Below are positions 17,081 to 25,806 of a stretch of 64,000 nucleotides of DNA, in pieces (the stretch's first letter is position 1; each line of letters starts with the position of its first letter). Source of the stretch: Archangium violaceum. GTDB taxonomy: Bacteria; Myxococcota; Myxococcia; Myxococcales; Myxococcaceae. The translations under genes and the position numbers were made by a program. The stretch spans positions 8,538,001 through 8,602,000 of the forward strand of contig NZ_CP069396.1 of NCBI RefSeq assembly GCF_016887565.1, in the 5' to 3' direction. The notes under the pieces are model-generated. The model did no database searches. It worked only from the letters and a program-made list of their open reading frames with translations, and was not told the DNA's origin.

Positions 17081-17736
17081 GACACCTCCGCGGAAGTGGC
17101 GGCGCCGGGAAGCACGCCGTGAAGGAAGGATTCGGCGATCTGCACCTTGGCGCGCTCCAACGCCTCGGGACTGCGGTCCTCCATCAGCCCCGACACGAAG
17201 GCGGTGAGGCCCAGCTCGATGGAGCCCACGAGGAGGGAGGCGCAGAGCATCGGGTCGAGATCCGCGCGCAGCTCGCCAGTGGCCTGGGCGCTGCGGAACA
17301 TGTCCGCGGCCATGCGGATGGTGTCGAGGAAGGCCTGCTGCCTGCTGACGATCTGCGTCCCCGCGGGGCTGCGGGCGACCTCCAGGATGAGCACCTTCAC
17401 CGCGCGGGGATCCACCCGGTAGGCCTCGAAGGCCACGTCCGCGATGCCGCGCACCTTCTGCTCGAGCGAGGAACCCTCGCCCTCGACCACCGTGCGCAGG
17501 CGCGAGATGAAACCGCTCCACCCCGTCTCGACGACGGTCTCGAGCAGCTCGTCCTTGTTCTTGAAGTAGTGGTAGACGAGCCCGTAGGCCACGCCCGCCT
17601 CGCGCGCCACGTCCGCGATGCGGCACCCGTGGTACCCCTTGCGCGCGAACACGTCGATCGCCGCTCGCAGGATGGTGCGGCGGCGCTCGCCCTCCCGGCT
17701 CCCTGCCTCCTCCGTCTTACTCTGCCGCTGACTCAC
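17023..17736 (-). CDS. TetR/AcrR family transcriptional regulator
   Basis: This 237-residue protein has an N-terminal TetR helix-turn-helix (RRTILRAAIDVFARKGYHGCRIADVAREAGVAYGLVYHYFKNKDELL) and a larger C-terminal ligand domain like FadR-type fatty-acid regulators. A TTG-initiated frame reaches 17769, but the GTG at 17736 has GGGGAGAG at a good distance and is preferred. The nearly perfect inverted repeat at 17754-17777 lies just upstream and could be the autoregulatory operator. It overlaps the enoyl-CoA hydratase gene by 58 bases and probably regulates that operon. Confidence 0.88.
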   Translation of the reverse strand: MSQRQSKTEEAGSREGERRRTILRAAIDVFARKGYHGCRIADVAREAGVAYGLVYHYFKNKDELLETVVETGWSGFISRLRTVVEGEGSSLEQKVRGIADVAFEAYRVDPRAVKVLILEVARSPAGTQIVSRQQAFLDTIRMAADMFRSAQATGELRADLDPMLCASLLVGSIELGLTAFVSGLMEDRSPEALERAKVQIAESFLHGVLPGAATSAEVSWKQERSSSGTRPKAGKRS

Positions 17737-17753
17737 GCGGTGTCTCTCCCCGG

Positions 17754-17777
17754 CCGGTTGATTCGCCAATCAGCCGG
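17754..17777. promoter_or_regulatory. Candidate TetR operator
   Basis: CCGGTTGATT and AATCAGCCGG form a 10-bp inverted repeat with one mismatch around CGCC, starting 18 bases upstream of the preferred GTG of the TetR gene. Position and symmetry suit autoregulation; binding is inferred. Confidence 0.45.
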
Positions 17778-17830
17778 GGAGGACGCTACGGATGGAGGGA
17801 GCCGGGGTCAATGCCCTTGAACGCTACTTC

Positions 17831-19381
17831 TCACTCCTTGAAGACACCTTCCACCGTGGGCGCCTGGACGACGGCCTTGTAGCCCTCCACCGGCGAGGCG
17901 GTGAAGACGCAGGGCGCGGACACCGAGTAGCGGACCTGGTCCGCCGGGTAGGTGGGCGTGCTGGTGCTGGTGGGGTCGCGCGCGTCGGAGATGGCGTACT
18001 GCATGAGCGTGTAGGCCGGGTAGGTGAAGGCCATGCCACCGGTCAGCTTGGTGACGGTCACGGGCCCGACGGCGCCCGCCTCGCACCCGTCACCGTCCTC
18101 GTTCCGGGCCAGGCTGTTGAACCAGGGGTCCGCCAGCAGGAACGAGGCGGTGAACGAGTAGAACTTCACGGGCATGTTCTGGATATACCGGACCGGGGTG
18201 CCAGTGGCGGGCGGGAAGAGCTGGCGGACCACGCCCCTGGGGTTGCGGGCCGAGACGTCGCGGTCCAGCTCGTGCGGCCAGCCCGTCCAGAGGATGCGCT
18301 CCTGGACCCAGATGAGGGTGATCGGATCGTACCTGCCGTTCTTGCCGTCCCAGACGCCGTTGCCGTTGGCGTCGACGAAGCGCTCCTTGGCGTCCCACGT
18401 GCCGTTGTCGTTGTTGTCGACGAAGGGCTCGGTGAGGTCGACGAAGGGCTCGACCTCGTCACGCACGCCGTTGTTGTTGAGGTCGTCGAAGGCCTCCTCA
18501 CCCGTGGTGACGGCGATCATGCTGACCAGGTTGTCGCGGGGGTTGTTCTCCTTGCCCGGACGGATGGGATCCGGCCGGCGCGGCTCCTGGAGGGAGGGCT
18601 CCAGGTTGTAGTTGGCGATGGGATTCTCCGTCCACGCGAACGGGTGCATCCACAGCGGCGCGAGGTACTCGCCGGTATGGGTGAGGTCGTTGAGCGGAGT
18701 CCAGGTGAAGGTACCCGGGGGCACGTCGTCGGGCAGCGGCAGCGAGGTCTTGTAGAGGACCTTGGCGTTGCCCACCACGTCCGTCACGCTGCTGGCGCTG
18801 GGGCCGATGGTGCCGGCCTCGGTGAGGAAGGACACCTGCGCCCCGGCGATGCCGTCGCCGTTGCGATCCGCCACGTGGGCGATGCAGTCCACCTTCACGC
18901 CAGCGATGAGATGACGCGTCTCGTCGTAGGCGCCGATCGCATGGACACCACCCGAGCCGGCGCCCGAGACGGAGCCGCACTGGAAGGTGAACTGGCGGGA
19001 GGTGGAGGTGGAGCCCGCGAAGGTGACCGCGGGGCTGAGCGCCGTCTTGTCATCCACCCGGGCGACGACGACCACGGAGGACACACGGCCGCCCTTGGCC
19101 ACCACCTGGGTGGAGGCGATGCCGTTGTCCACGTCGGTCGTGGCCTCGGGAGGATTGAGCTCGACACCCGAGACGGGTGCCTGCACCTCGAAGGCGATCC
19201 GAACGCCGGCCTGCGGCTGACCGCGCGTGTCGATCGCCCGGAAGCGCAGCGTGGTGATTTCCCCGAGCCGCGGCTGGAGTGGAGACTGGTCCACGAACTC
19301 CAGCGTGGCGGGGGTCGGGGCTTGGCACGCCGCGAGCAACCCGCTCGCGATCGCCACATACACGGCGAGACCCAGACGCAT
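17831..19381 (-). CDS. Lipoprotein with Ig-like (Big-1) and calcium-type repeats
   Basis: This 516-residue protein has a lipoprotein signal (IASGLLAACQAP; modified Cys about residue 19). Two Big-1/invasin-like beta-sandwich stretches follow (ITTLRFRAIDTRGQPQAGV, HVADRNGDGIAGAQVSFLTEAG). In the middle are repeated acidic loops with Asp/Asn at alternating positions (FDDLNNNGVRDEVEPF, VDNNDNGTWDAKERF, VDANGNGVWDGKNGRYD), like EF-hand or TSP3 calcium loops. The rest is unrecognised. The ATG at 19381 was chosen because the signal peptide begins there. Probably a surface-exposed adhesin-like protein. Confidence 0.78.
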   Translation of the reverse strand: MRLGLAVYVAIASGLLAACQAPTPATLEFVDQSPLQPRLGEITTLRFRAIDTRGQPQAGVRIAFEVQAPVSGVELNPPEATTDVDNGIASTQVVAKGGRVSSVVVVARVDDKTALSPAVTFAGSTSTSRQFTFQCGSVSGAGSGGVHAIGAYDETRHLIAGVKVDCIAHVADRNGDGIAGAQVSFLTEAGTIGPSASSVTDVVGNAKVLYKTSLPLPDDVPPGTFTWTPLNDLTHTGEYLAPLWMHPFAWTENPIANYNLEPSLQEPRRPDPIRPGKENNPRDNLVSMIAVTTGEEAFDDLNNNGVRDEVEPFVDLTEPFVDNNDNGTWDAKERFVDANGNGVWDGKNGRYDPITLIWVQERILWTGWPHELDRDVSARNPRGVVRQLFPPATGTPVRYIQNMPVKFYSFTASFLLADPWFNSLARNEDGDGCEAGAVGPVTVTKLTGGMAFTYPAYTLMQYAISDARDPTSTSTPTYPADQVRYSVSAPCVFTASPVEGYKAVVQAPTVEGVFKE

Positions 19382-19512
19382 CTGAGATGACTCCTTGAAG
19401 AGGAAGAGCGCCGCGCGCCTTTGACGCACAGCCAACACTTCCCATCTTCCCGGTCTCAGATGCGTCCCGTCAAGGACGGCAGCCGATCAGCAGGCTGGGG
19501 TCAGGCCTGATT

Positions 19513-19863
19513 TCAGGCCGCGGAACCGCTGAACATGGCACGAGCCACGCCCAGCAGGCGCTCCACGTCCCGGGCCGTCAGGCCCCTCGCCCGAGCGAAG
19601 TCCGACAACGGCCGCAGCAAGTCCTCCGTCTGCGCCGGTGTCTCCTCCGTTCCAGCGAAGAGCTCGCCCAGGCTCACGCCCAGGGCGTTGGCCAGGGCGG
19701 CAAGGGTTTCCACATGTGCAACACGCTCGCCCCGCTCGATCATCGACAGGAAGGAGACGCTGATCTGCGCACGCTCCGCGAGCTCCTCCTGTGTCCAACG
19801 CTCAGGGCGTTGGGTGCGAAGTTCACGGATGCGCTGTCCAATACGTTTGCCGAGTTCCGACAC
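19513..19863 (-). CDS. XRE family transcriptional regulator
   Basis: A 116-residue DNA-binding protein with an N-terminal Cro/C1 helix-turn-helix (IRELRTQRPERWTQEELAERAQISVSFLSMIERGERVAHVETLAALANALG). A short C-terminal helical tail follows; no sensor domain is visible. It lies 74 bases upstream of lptD's stop, in the same orientation, with no clear target. The stop codon lies inside a small GGCCTG/CAGGCC hairpin. Confidence 0.88.
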   Translation of the reverse strand: MSELGKRIGQRIRELRTQRPERWTQEELAERAQISVSFLSMIERGERVAHVETLAALANALGVSLGELFAGTEETPAQTEDLLRPLSDFARARGLTARDVERLLGVARAMFSGSAA

Positions 19864-19935
19864 GAAAGACCTCGTCCTCCTCAGGGGGGGATACAGTCAG
19901 GGAGTGAAAGAACCACGCACACGCGCCCGGGATTC

Positions 19936-22488
19936 CTAACCCCCGGTTCCAAACGTCCCGACTCCGGTGATGGTGAGGTTGGCACCAAAGTCGGGAAACG
20001 TTTGCCCCCTTGCGAGCCTGGCTACCCCCTCGATTCGCCAACAGTTGCACGCGGGGCCATACGACACCGCGAACCACTGCTGGCTGAGGGGAGACTCGTT
20101 GCGTGCTTGTGGTTGCACGATGGCCTCGTATCTTATCCCAAGACCAAAGCCGAGCGACACTTGTGTCCCCGCTGTGAGGAACTGTGCCCGCTGGGCGCTC
20201 GAGAGAGCGGGCCCTACCAGGGCATCCAGGCTCCGGCGCAGGCGATCCGAGCCCACGCCCATCAGGTCGTCGTAGCGGGCGAAGATGGACCCCTGGGGAA
20301 CGGAGACCTGGAAGTCGGCGCTGAGCTGGGCGATCTCCCGAGTATTGGGGTCGTACCGGATGACCCCGCCGCCGCTGAAGGCGCCCAGGCTGGCCGTCAG
20401 CCGGCCGAAGGTGTCGCGGACCGTCTTGTCGTCATCCAGCGCGACGCCCTGACCCAGGGTGGGCATATGACGCGACAGGTCAAACCCCTGCCCCAGGGTC
20501 AGGCGGAGGAGCTCGCTCCGGGCGCCGCTCGCCTGGCGTGCGCCGAGCGTCTGGTGCAGCTCCACCACCGCATGGAGGAAGCGGCGCGCCACGCCGGGCG
20601 GGGTGACGGGCAGGGCCGCGTCGACCTCGTCGTAGACCTGACCCGGACGTTCCGGCGAAGCACCGGGCGGGGGAAGACCGCCCCAGACGAGGGGCACGTA
20701 ACGGAGCCGCACCGAGGGCACCAGGGAGTGCCGCAGGGTGCTGCCGCGGAACTGGAAGGTGCGCGCCAGCTCGGAGTCCACCACCAGGTCCAGCATGGGG
20801 TAGCCCCGCTGCGCCGCCCGTCCGGAGACCTCGCCCAGATAGAAGTCCTGGCGCAACGAGAGCGCGGGAGACAGCCGCGCATAGGGGCCCAGCGCGAAGG
20901 AGGAGGACAGGCGGGGAAGCAGGTCCACCCGGTCCCTGGCCTCGCGATCCGAGGCGTCGAAGAGGCCGTTGCCCTGGGCCGGGTCGGGATCCCTCTGGGT
21001 GCCGCTGGGGTTGGTGACGACCAGGAGCCGATCCGGGTCATGGCGTCCGTCCTCTCCCTCGTCGCCGAAGCGGGACAGCAGCGGGGACAGGCGGGTGAAC
21101 TCCATCTTCATGCCGCCCACGAGCCGGCCGAACAGGGGCCGCTCGGGCAGGGCCCAGGTGAGGTTGGGGAGGCGCTGGAAGGTGCGGGGCGCGGGGGTGA
21201 GCTCCTTGTCGAGCACCGCCCCGGCGGGAGCCGTGTTGCTCCCCAGCAGGCCGTAGCCCCAGCGGATGTCCTGGCGGAGGCCCACCTCCAGACCGGCCCA
21301 GTGGTCCTCGCCCCGGTGGTAGAGGACACCCGTGCTGCGCAGGTACTGGTTCTCACGGGCGATGATGTCGGCGGTGATGTCGCGCGTGTAGAAGCCGTCG
21401 GAGACCACGAAGGCGTCGATGCGGTCGTGGAATCCACCGCCCAGGTCCTGCCGGTGCTGCAGGGAGGCCTCGCCTCGCAGCCCGCGACGCTCGCGGATGA
21501 GGCTGCGATCCTCGCCCAGGAAGAAGTCGCCCGTGACCGGGTTGCGCACGGGGTGGAAGTCGTAGAGCAGGCCCAGGGTGGCGCGCCCCTCGGTGCCCGC
21601 GGACGGCATGTAGCGGAACTCCGTGAGCAGGCGAGGCCCGCGGATGCCATTCCTGCCCGGCTCGGGTCGGGTGAAGGACTCCCCGTCGAGGGTCCGGGTG
21701 ACGTCCTTCTCCGCCCTCCCCAGGTAGTAGGCCGGCGTGAGGGTGAGGTCGTAGCTGCGCCCGAGCGTGATGAACACCGGCTGCTCGAAGGAGACACCAT
21801 TGAGGCCGGAGAACGAGGGCCGGGGGATGAGCAGACCGGAGCGGCGCTCGGCCAGGGGCAGGTACAGCCAGGGCAGCGCGAACACCGGCACCGAGTGCAC
21901 ATACACCACCGGCCATGTGAGCGTGGCGTGCTCGCCCAGCGCCACCTCGGCGCTGCTGGCCTCGAGGCGCCAGGAGGGCGTGCCCGCCTCGCACAGGCAC
22001 GGAGCGAAGGCGAGCCCGTCCACCTCGAAGGAGTTCTGCCCGGTGCGCTTGATGCGCGTGCCGCTCATCAGCACGGGTGTCTCTCCCAGGTTGCGCAGCT
22101 CCTGGGGCGTCCGTGCCTGGAACAGGGCCTCCGGGGAGACGCCCCGCTTCTGCATGAAGAGGCCGCCCTTCACGTTGGCCTCCTGCGACTCCACGTCCAC
22201 CGTCACCTCGTCGGCCACCGCGGCCATCAGGCCGTTGACGAGCATGACGCTGCCCCTGGCGACGGCGACCTGATTGACCTGGTCGTAGGAGAGCTCGTCC
22301 GCGCGCAGGAGCAGCTCACCGGAGCGCAGCACGGTGTGGCCACGCGCGGTGAGGACCTGGCGCTCCGGCTCGTACAGGACGTAGTCGGCGGCCAGCTCCG
22401 CGGTCTCCCCCGTGGGGAGTTGGAGTTGGGTGGACAGGGGTAGCTGTGCCGACACCAGCAGCACGGCCACCGGCAACAGGAAGCTCAT
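19936..22488 (-). CDS. lptD: LPS-assembly protein LptD
   Basis: LptD (850 aa) is the outer-membrane beta-barrel that inserts lipopolysaccharide into the outer leaflet, with LptE as plug. An N-terminal signal (FLLPVAVLLVSAQLPL) precedes an OstA/LptA-like periplasmic beta-jellyroll (ADYVLYEPERQVLTARGHTVLRSGELLLRADEL). A long beta-rich barrel region follows. Cysteines near FAPCLCEAG and at the end (YGPACNCWRIEGV) correspond to the disulfide-forming pairs of the family. Length is normal. GAGAGGG precedes the ATG. It is followed upstream by the AMIN-domain gene, suggesting an envelope-assembly locus. Confidence 0.92.
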   Translation of the reverse strand: MSFLLPVAVLLVSAQLPLSTQLQLPTGETAELAADYVLYEPERQVLTARGHTVLRSGELLLRADELSYDQVNQVAVARGSVMLVNGLMAAVADEVTVDVESQEANVKGGLFMQKRGVSPEALFQARTPQELRNLGETPVLMSGTRIKRTGQNSFEVDGLAFAPCLCEAGTPSWRLEASSAEVALGEHATLTWPVVYVHSVPVFALPWLYLPLAERRSGLLIPRPSFSGLNGVSFEQPVFITLGRSYDLTLTPAYYLGRAEKDVTRTLDGESFTRPEPGRNGIRGPRLLTEFRYMPSAGTEGRATLGLLYDFHPVRNPVTGDFFLGEDRSLIRERRGLRGEASLQHRQDLGGGFHDRIDAFVVSDGFYTRDITADIIARENQYLRSTGVLYHRGEDHWAGLEVGLRQDIRWGYGLLGSNTAPAGAVLDKELTPAPRTFQRLPNLTWALPERPLFGRLVGGMKMEFTRLSPLLSRFGDEGEDGRHDPDRLLVVTNPSGTQRDPDPAQGNGLFDASDREARDRVDLLPRLSSSFALGPYARLSPALSLRQDFYLGEVSGRAAQRGYPMLDLVVDSELARTFQFRGSTLRHSLVPSVRLRYVPLVWGGLPPPGASPERPGQVYDEVDAALPVTPPGVARRFLHAVVELHQTLGARQASGARSELLRLTLGQGFDLSRHMPTLGQGVALDDDKTVRDTFGRLTASLGAFSGGGVIRYDPNTREIAQLSADFQVSVPQGSIFARYDDLMGVGSDRLRRSLDALVGPALSSAQRAQFLTAGTQVSLGFGLGIRYEAIVQPQARNESPLSQQWFAVSYGPACNCWRIEGVARLARGQTFPDFGANLTITGVGTFGTGG

Positions 22489-22531
22489 GACCCTCTCGAC
22501 GCGGGTGGGGCGTCGCGCTCCCTATATCAGC

Positions 22532-23947
22532 TCAGCGGCGGGCCGGGCGCTGGAACTCGATGGAGACCTCGTTGCCGTCCTGGCGCGTCTGGTACGACAC
22601 CTGCTCCTTGAGCTTGATGGCCACGCGCACCGTGCGCGAGGGCCCCGCGTCCGCGTCCACCGAGGCCACCGCCGTGTCGAAGAAGGAGGTATCCAGCGAC
22701 CGGGTGTTGTTGGACTCGGAGATGCCGGTGTTCTCCAGCTCCAGCACCACCTGCTTGTTGCCCTCGGTGACGGTGTAGCGGACGGGCTCGTTGGTGCGCA
22801 CGAAGACGCGCGAGGCCGTGGGCTCCTGCTTGAAGCCCACCAGCATCATCGTCTTGCGGCGCGAGGACACACCGGCCCCATCCCCCTGCTCCGGAGCCCG
22901 GCGCGGCGTCTCGGCCTGGGCGAGGCGGGACTGGCGGGCCTCCTCCTGCTGACGCTTGCGCTCCTCGGAGGCGGCGCGGGCCTCGTCCTGCTGGCGTGCA
23001 CGCGACTCGGCGGCGAGGCGCTTCTTCTCCTCGGCCGCGGCCTGGGCGGCCGCCTCCCGGCGGGCCTTCTCCTCGGCGGCGAGGCGCTTCTTCTCCTCGG
23101 CCGACGCGGCGGCGGCGACCTGGGCCTCGGCCTGCTGGCGCTTCTTCTCCTCGGCGGCGGCACGGGCCTCGTCCTCGCGGCGCTGCTTCTCGGCGGCGGC
23201 GGCGGCCTCCTTCGCCGCGCGATCCTGCTGGAGGCGCTGCTGCTCGGCCTGCTGGGCGGCGAGCCGCGCGGACTCCTCCTGAGCCTTGCGGTCGGCCTCC
23301 GCGCGAGCCTGGGCCTGACGCTGGGCCTCGGCGGCGGCCTGAGCTTCGGCCGCGGCCTGGGCCGCCGCGCGCTCCTGCTGCTTCTGGTCCGCCTGGGCTG
23401 CCGCCGTGGCCTCCGCCGCCGCGCGCTCCTGCTGCTTCTGGTCCGCCTGCGCCGCCACGGCCGCCTGCTCCGCGGTGCCGCCGGGCGTCGTCGCCGTTCC
23501 CGTGCCCGTCCCCGCCGGAGCGGCGGGCCTGGCGGCCACGGCCGCCCCACCACCGCCCACCACGTTCACCACCAGCGAGTTGCCGGTGGCCTGGATGTCC
23601 GTCTCCACCTCCCGCTCGTAGCCGATGAGCACGCGGGCGATGGCCGATTCATCCGAGCCGTAGCTGGCCGTGCGAACGCCGGTGATGGTGCCATTGCCAA
23701 CGGGGAGGTCCTCCTTGACGCCGGAGAAGACGGCCTCGGAGATGTCGATGACGAGGCGCGGCGGGTCCGTCATGGTGAAGGTGGTGAAGTTGGGTTTCTT
23801 CGTCCCAACGATCTCCACCGTCCCGCCCCTCACGCTCACGCTCGTGATGGTGTTGAGATTGCCCTGGGCCTGGGCCTGCCCCTCTTGCGCCAGCACCAGG
23901 ACCGGAACCAGCACGCAGGCAAGCAACGCAAACACACTGGCCTTCAT
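22532..23947 (-). CDS. AMIN-domain envelope protein with long coiled coil
   Basis: A secreted 471-residue protein. After a signal peptide come an N-terminal AMIN domain (about residues 30-125), an Ala/Gln/Glu/Lys/Arg-rich coiled coil (about residues 165-330; QADQKQQERAAAE repeats) and a second AMIN domain at the C-terminus. AMIN domains bind peptidoglycan or target periplasmic machines such as PilQ and AmiC. The ATG at 23947 follows AGAGGGAAG and starts the signal peptide, so it is preferred over the in-frame start nine codons upstream. It precedes lptD by 43 bases in the same direction. Confidence 0.85.
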   Translation of the reverse strand: MKASVFALLACVLVPVLVLAQEGQAQAQGNLNTITSVSVRGGTVEIVGTKKPNFTTFTMTDPPRLVIDISEAVFSGVKEDLPVGNGTITGVRTASYGSDESAIARVLIGYEREVETDIQATGNSLVVNVVGGGGAAVAARPAAPAGTGTGTATTPGGTAEQAAVAAQADQKQQERAAAEATAAAQADQKQQERAAAQAAAEAQAAAEAQRQAQARAEADRKAQEESARLAAQQAEQQRLQQDRAAKEAAAAAEKQRREDEARAAAEEKKRQQAEAQVAAAASAEEKKRLAAEEKARREAAAQAAAEEKKRLAAESRARQQDEARAASEERKRQQEEARQSRLAQAETPRRAPEQGDGAGVSSRRKTMMLVGFKQEPTASRVFVRTNEPVRYTVTEGNKQVVLELENTGISESNNTRSLDTSFFDTAVASVDADAGPSRTVRVAIKLKEQVSYQTRQDGNEVSIEFQRPARR

Positions 23948-24130
23948 CGGCGACTTCCCTCTGGACGGACGCATTGCGTCTCGAAGCTAGCACGGTGTGC
24001 TCGGGCTCCAACTTTCCAGCGTTTCCGCTGCGCACGGCTGTTGAGGCGCTGAAATGGCCTCCCCCCGCCACCGCTCAGCACGCGACATATGACCCGGCGC
24101 ACACCACCCCTGGATGAACACGAAGCAGGT

Positions 24131-24207
24131 CACTTGTAGTCATCTACAAGTGAAGACATTGAAATCTTACATATTAGATATGCTAAACTTGTAGATGACT
24201 ACAAGTG
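24131..24207. promoter_or_regulatory. Paired palindromic operator or promoter region
   Basis: The 20-bp arm CACTTGTAGTCATCTACAAG (24131-24150) is repeated exactly as its inverse at 24188-24207. Each arm is itself a palindrome of the form CTTGTAG-NNNN-CTACAAG, with centres 55 bp apart (about five helical turns). The spacer is unusually AT-rich for this genome and contains TTGAAA (24159-24164) and TATGCT (24179-24184) as weak promoter candidates. It lies between the divergent AMIN gene and the SitA-like gene, so two dimers could bind on the same DNA face and repress either gene. Confidence 0.6.
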
Positions 24208-24247
24208 AGGGGTCAGGCAGCCTCATTTCGACTCGAGAGGAATCCTC

Positions 24248-25540
24248 ATGAGGCTGAGCTGGACGGCCGTGCTGCTGCTTCTTCTCCTCACCGGCTGCTC
24301 AACCCGCCGTGCCGTGCGCCTGGACACGGGACAGGACCCGCCCCTCCTCCACATCCCCCACGGCGGCGGGATGTTCGTGAGGCTGCGCGAGGACGAGTTC
24401 AAGGAGGCACTGGCCAAGGTGGCCCGGGACGTGAGGCCTTCGCCTCGACCCCTGCGGCACGCGCGGGAGTTGATGTTCGAGTCCTGGCAACAGGTGGTGT
24501 ACCTGGAGTGGACGGGACGGCGGCTGGTGCCCGATTCCCCGGAAGAGCCAAGGCTTCGGCTGACGCGGGAGCAGGACGAACTGACGCGCGGCTATGGACG
24601 CTGGTGCGAACACAGGCATCCGCGGCGAGACTGCCTCTCGCTGCTGAAGGACACTGCCACGCTCGACGCGGATGGGCGGTACACGCTGGCGATGGCCATC
24701 GCCACGGACGCGGTGTGGAGCGAGGCGAAGCAGTCCTTCGCGGACATGGCGGACCCGGAATCGGTGCGAGCGGCGATCACTTCCGCGCTCGCCATGTACA
24801 TGATGCTCTGGATTCTACCGGAGCCCGCGTCGAAGAGCGTGGCCGCGCTCCTGACAGCGGGGCTCATCGCGTACCTCGGCCTCGACACGGTGTGGGGTCT
24901 CATTGGTGGCTGGATGAGGCTGGTGGAGGAGGTGGACCGGGCCACGACCTTCGAGGAGTTGCGGGAGGCGGGCGAGCGGTACGGGAAGGTGATGGGAAGG
25001 CACGCGGCACGGGCCTTCGTACTGCTGGCGACAGCGGCCATTGGCAACACGGCGGGACTGGCGACGAAGGGGCCGGGGCTACCTGGCTACTCGCGAGCGG
25101 CGGTGCTGGCGGAGACGCAAGGCGGCTTCCGGCTGGCGGCGCTGGAAGAGGTGCGGTCCGTGGCCATATCCGCCGAGGGTGTCTTCACCATCACCCTGGC
25201 ACCGAACGCGGTCGCCATGGCGGCCCGGGGCGGCAACTCGCCCCAAGGGATGCTTCCCATCGAGGAGAACCGAGCCAGGCACATCTTCAGAAACGAACCT
25301 GGGCATCTCCCCGACACTCCCGAGAATCGTAAATTGCTTCAAGACCTGGCTGCCGACAAGTCAGCGCGGCTAGGTACCGACAGGTTTGGCAACGTATGGT
25401 CGGCGCGAATCAACCCCGATGGAACGCAGACCTGGGTACAGGTACGCCATGGCGAAATCATCAACGGCGGACTGAATCAGAGTCCACGAAACTTCGACCC
25501 CAACACAGGACTCTCCTCCCCAACGAAACCTGGAGGTTGA
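24248..25540 (+). CDS. sitA: SitA-like polymorphic toxin lipoprotein
   Basis: This 430-residue lipoprotein (lipobox LLTGC, Cys17) is laid out like the SitA toxins of myxobacteria, which travel between cells by outer-membrane exchange and kill siblings lacking the immunity protein. The conserved stalk (residues about 18-330) has an RLDTGQ start, an ARRL-like helical region and AMAARGG before the tip. From residue 338 a distinct tip reads NRARHIFRNEPGHLPDTPEN and, later, DGTQTWVQVRHGEIINGGLN. The tip has visibly lower GC than the stalk, as expected if tips are swapped. H345 and nearby Arg/His residues are catalytic candidates; the enzymatic activity is unknown. GAGAGG precedes the ATG. Confidence 0.72.
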   Translation: MRLSWTAVLLLLLLTGCSTRRAVRLDTGQDPPLLHIPHGGGMFVRLREDEFKEALAKVARDVRPSPRPLRHARELMFESWQQVVYLEWTGRRLVPDSPEEPRLRLTREQDELTRGYGRWCEHRHPRRDCLSLLKDTATLDADGRYTLAMAIATDAVWSEAKQSFADMADPESVRAAITSALAMYMMLWILPEPASKSVAALLTAGLIAYLGLDTVWGLIGGWMRLVEEVDRATTFEELREAGERYGKVMGRHAARAFVLLATAAIGNTAGLATKGPGLPGYSRAAVLAETQGGFRLAALEEVRSVAISAEGVFTITLAPNAVAMAARGGNSPQGMLPIEENRARHIFRNEPGHLPDTPENRKLLQDLAADKSARLGTDRFGNVWSARINPDGTQTWVQVRHGEIINGGLNQSPRNFDPNTGLSSPTKPGG

Positions 25541-25541
25541 C

Positions 25542-25769
25542 ATGGAAGACACGCTCACGCTCAGGGAGGCCTACGCAGCCATGTACGCCTACCTCGAGAG
25601 GCTCTATGAGGTGACCGGCTCCGACGAATTGGGCGGGCTGCTGGGTGGCATGTCTCTGTTGGGTGATGGGACGACCGCGGATCCAGCCGCATGGGATGAC
25701 TGGATGAAGGCTGTCCGAAAAGCCCGAACGGGAGCAGTGGACATGGACCTTCATTTGAAGAAGGACTGA
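25542..25769 (+). CDS. Candidate immunity protein for the SitA-like toxin
   Basis: A 75-residue, mostly acidic helical protein beginning one base after the toxin stop, with GGAGG inside the toxin's last codons. The order toxin, then tiny acidic gene is what SitA/SitI-type pairs show. Visible features are TLREAYAAMYAYLERLYE near the N-terminus and GSDELGGLLGGMSLL in the middle. It has no signal peptide, so it would act in the cytoplasm or at the inner face. The pairing is inferred from position; the fold is unknown. Confidence 0.65.
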   Translation: MEDTLTLREAYAAMYAYLERLYEVTGSDELGGLLGGMSLLGDGTTADPAAWDDWMKAVRKARTGAVDMDLHLKKD

Positions 25770-25806
25770 ACGGGCCTGAAGCAGCCCCTCCCCACTCCGC
25801 GGTCAC

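Noticed and set aside
17792..19390. Plus-strand frame opposite the Ig-like lipoprotein
   Set aside because: The lipoprotein on the minus strand has a signal peptide and repeats; this frame has no domain.
19714..22443. Long plus-strand frame (909 codons) opposite lptD
   Set aside because: lptD has clear domains on the minus strand; this frame is low-complexity and begins inside the XRE gene region.
22412..24052. Plus-strand Leu/Gly-rich frame opposite the AMIN gene
   Set aside because: Leu-rich text is the reverse of the Ala/Gln/Glu-rich coiled coil on the minus strand.
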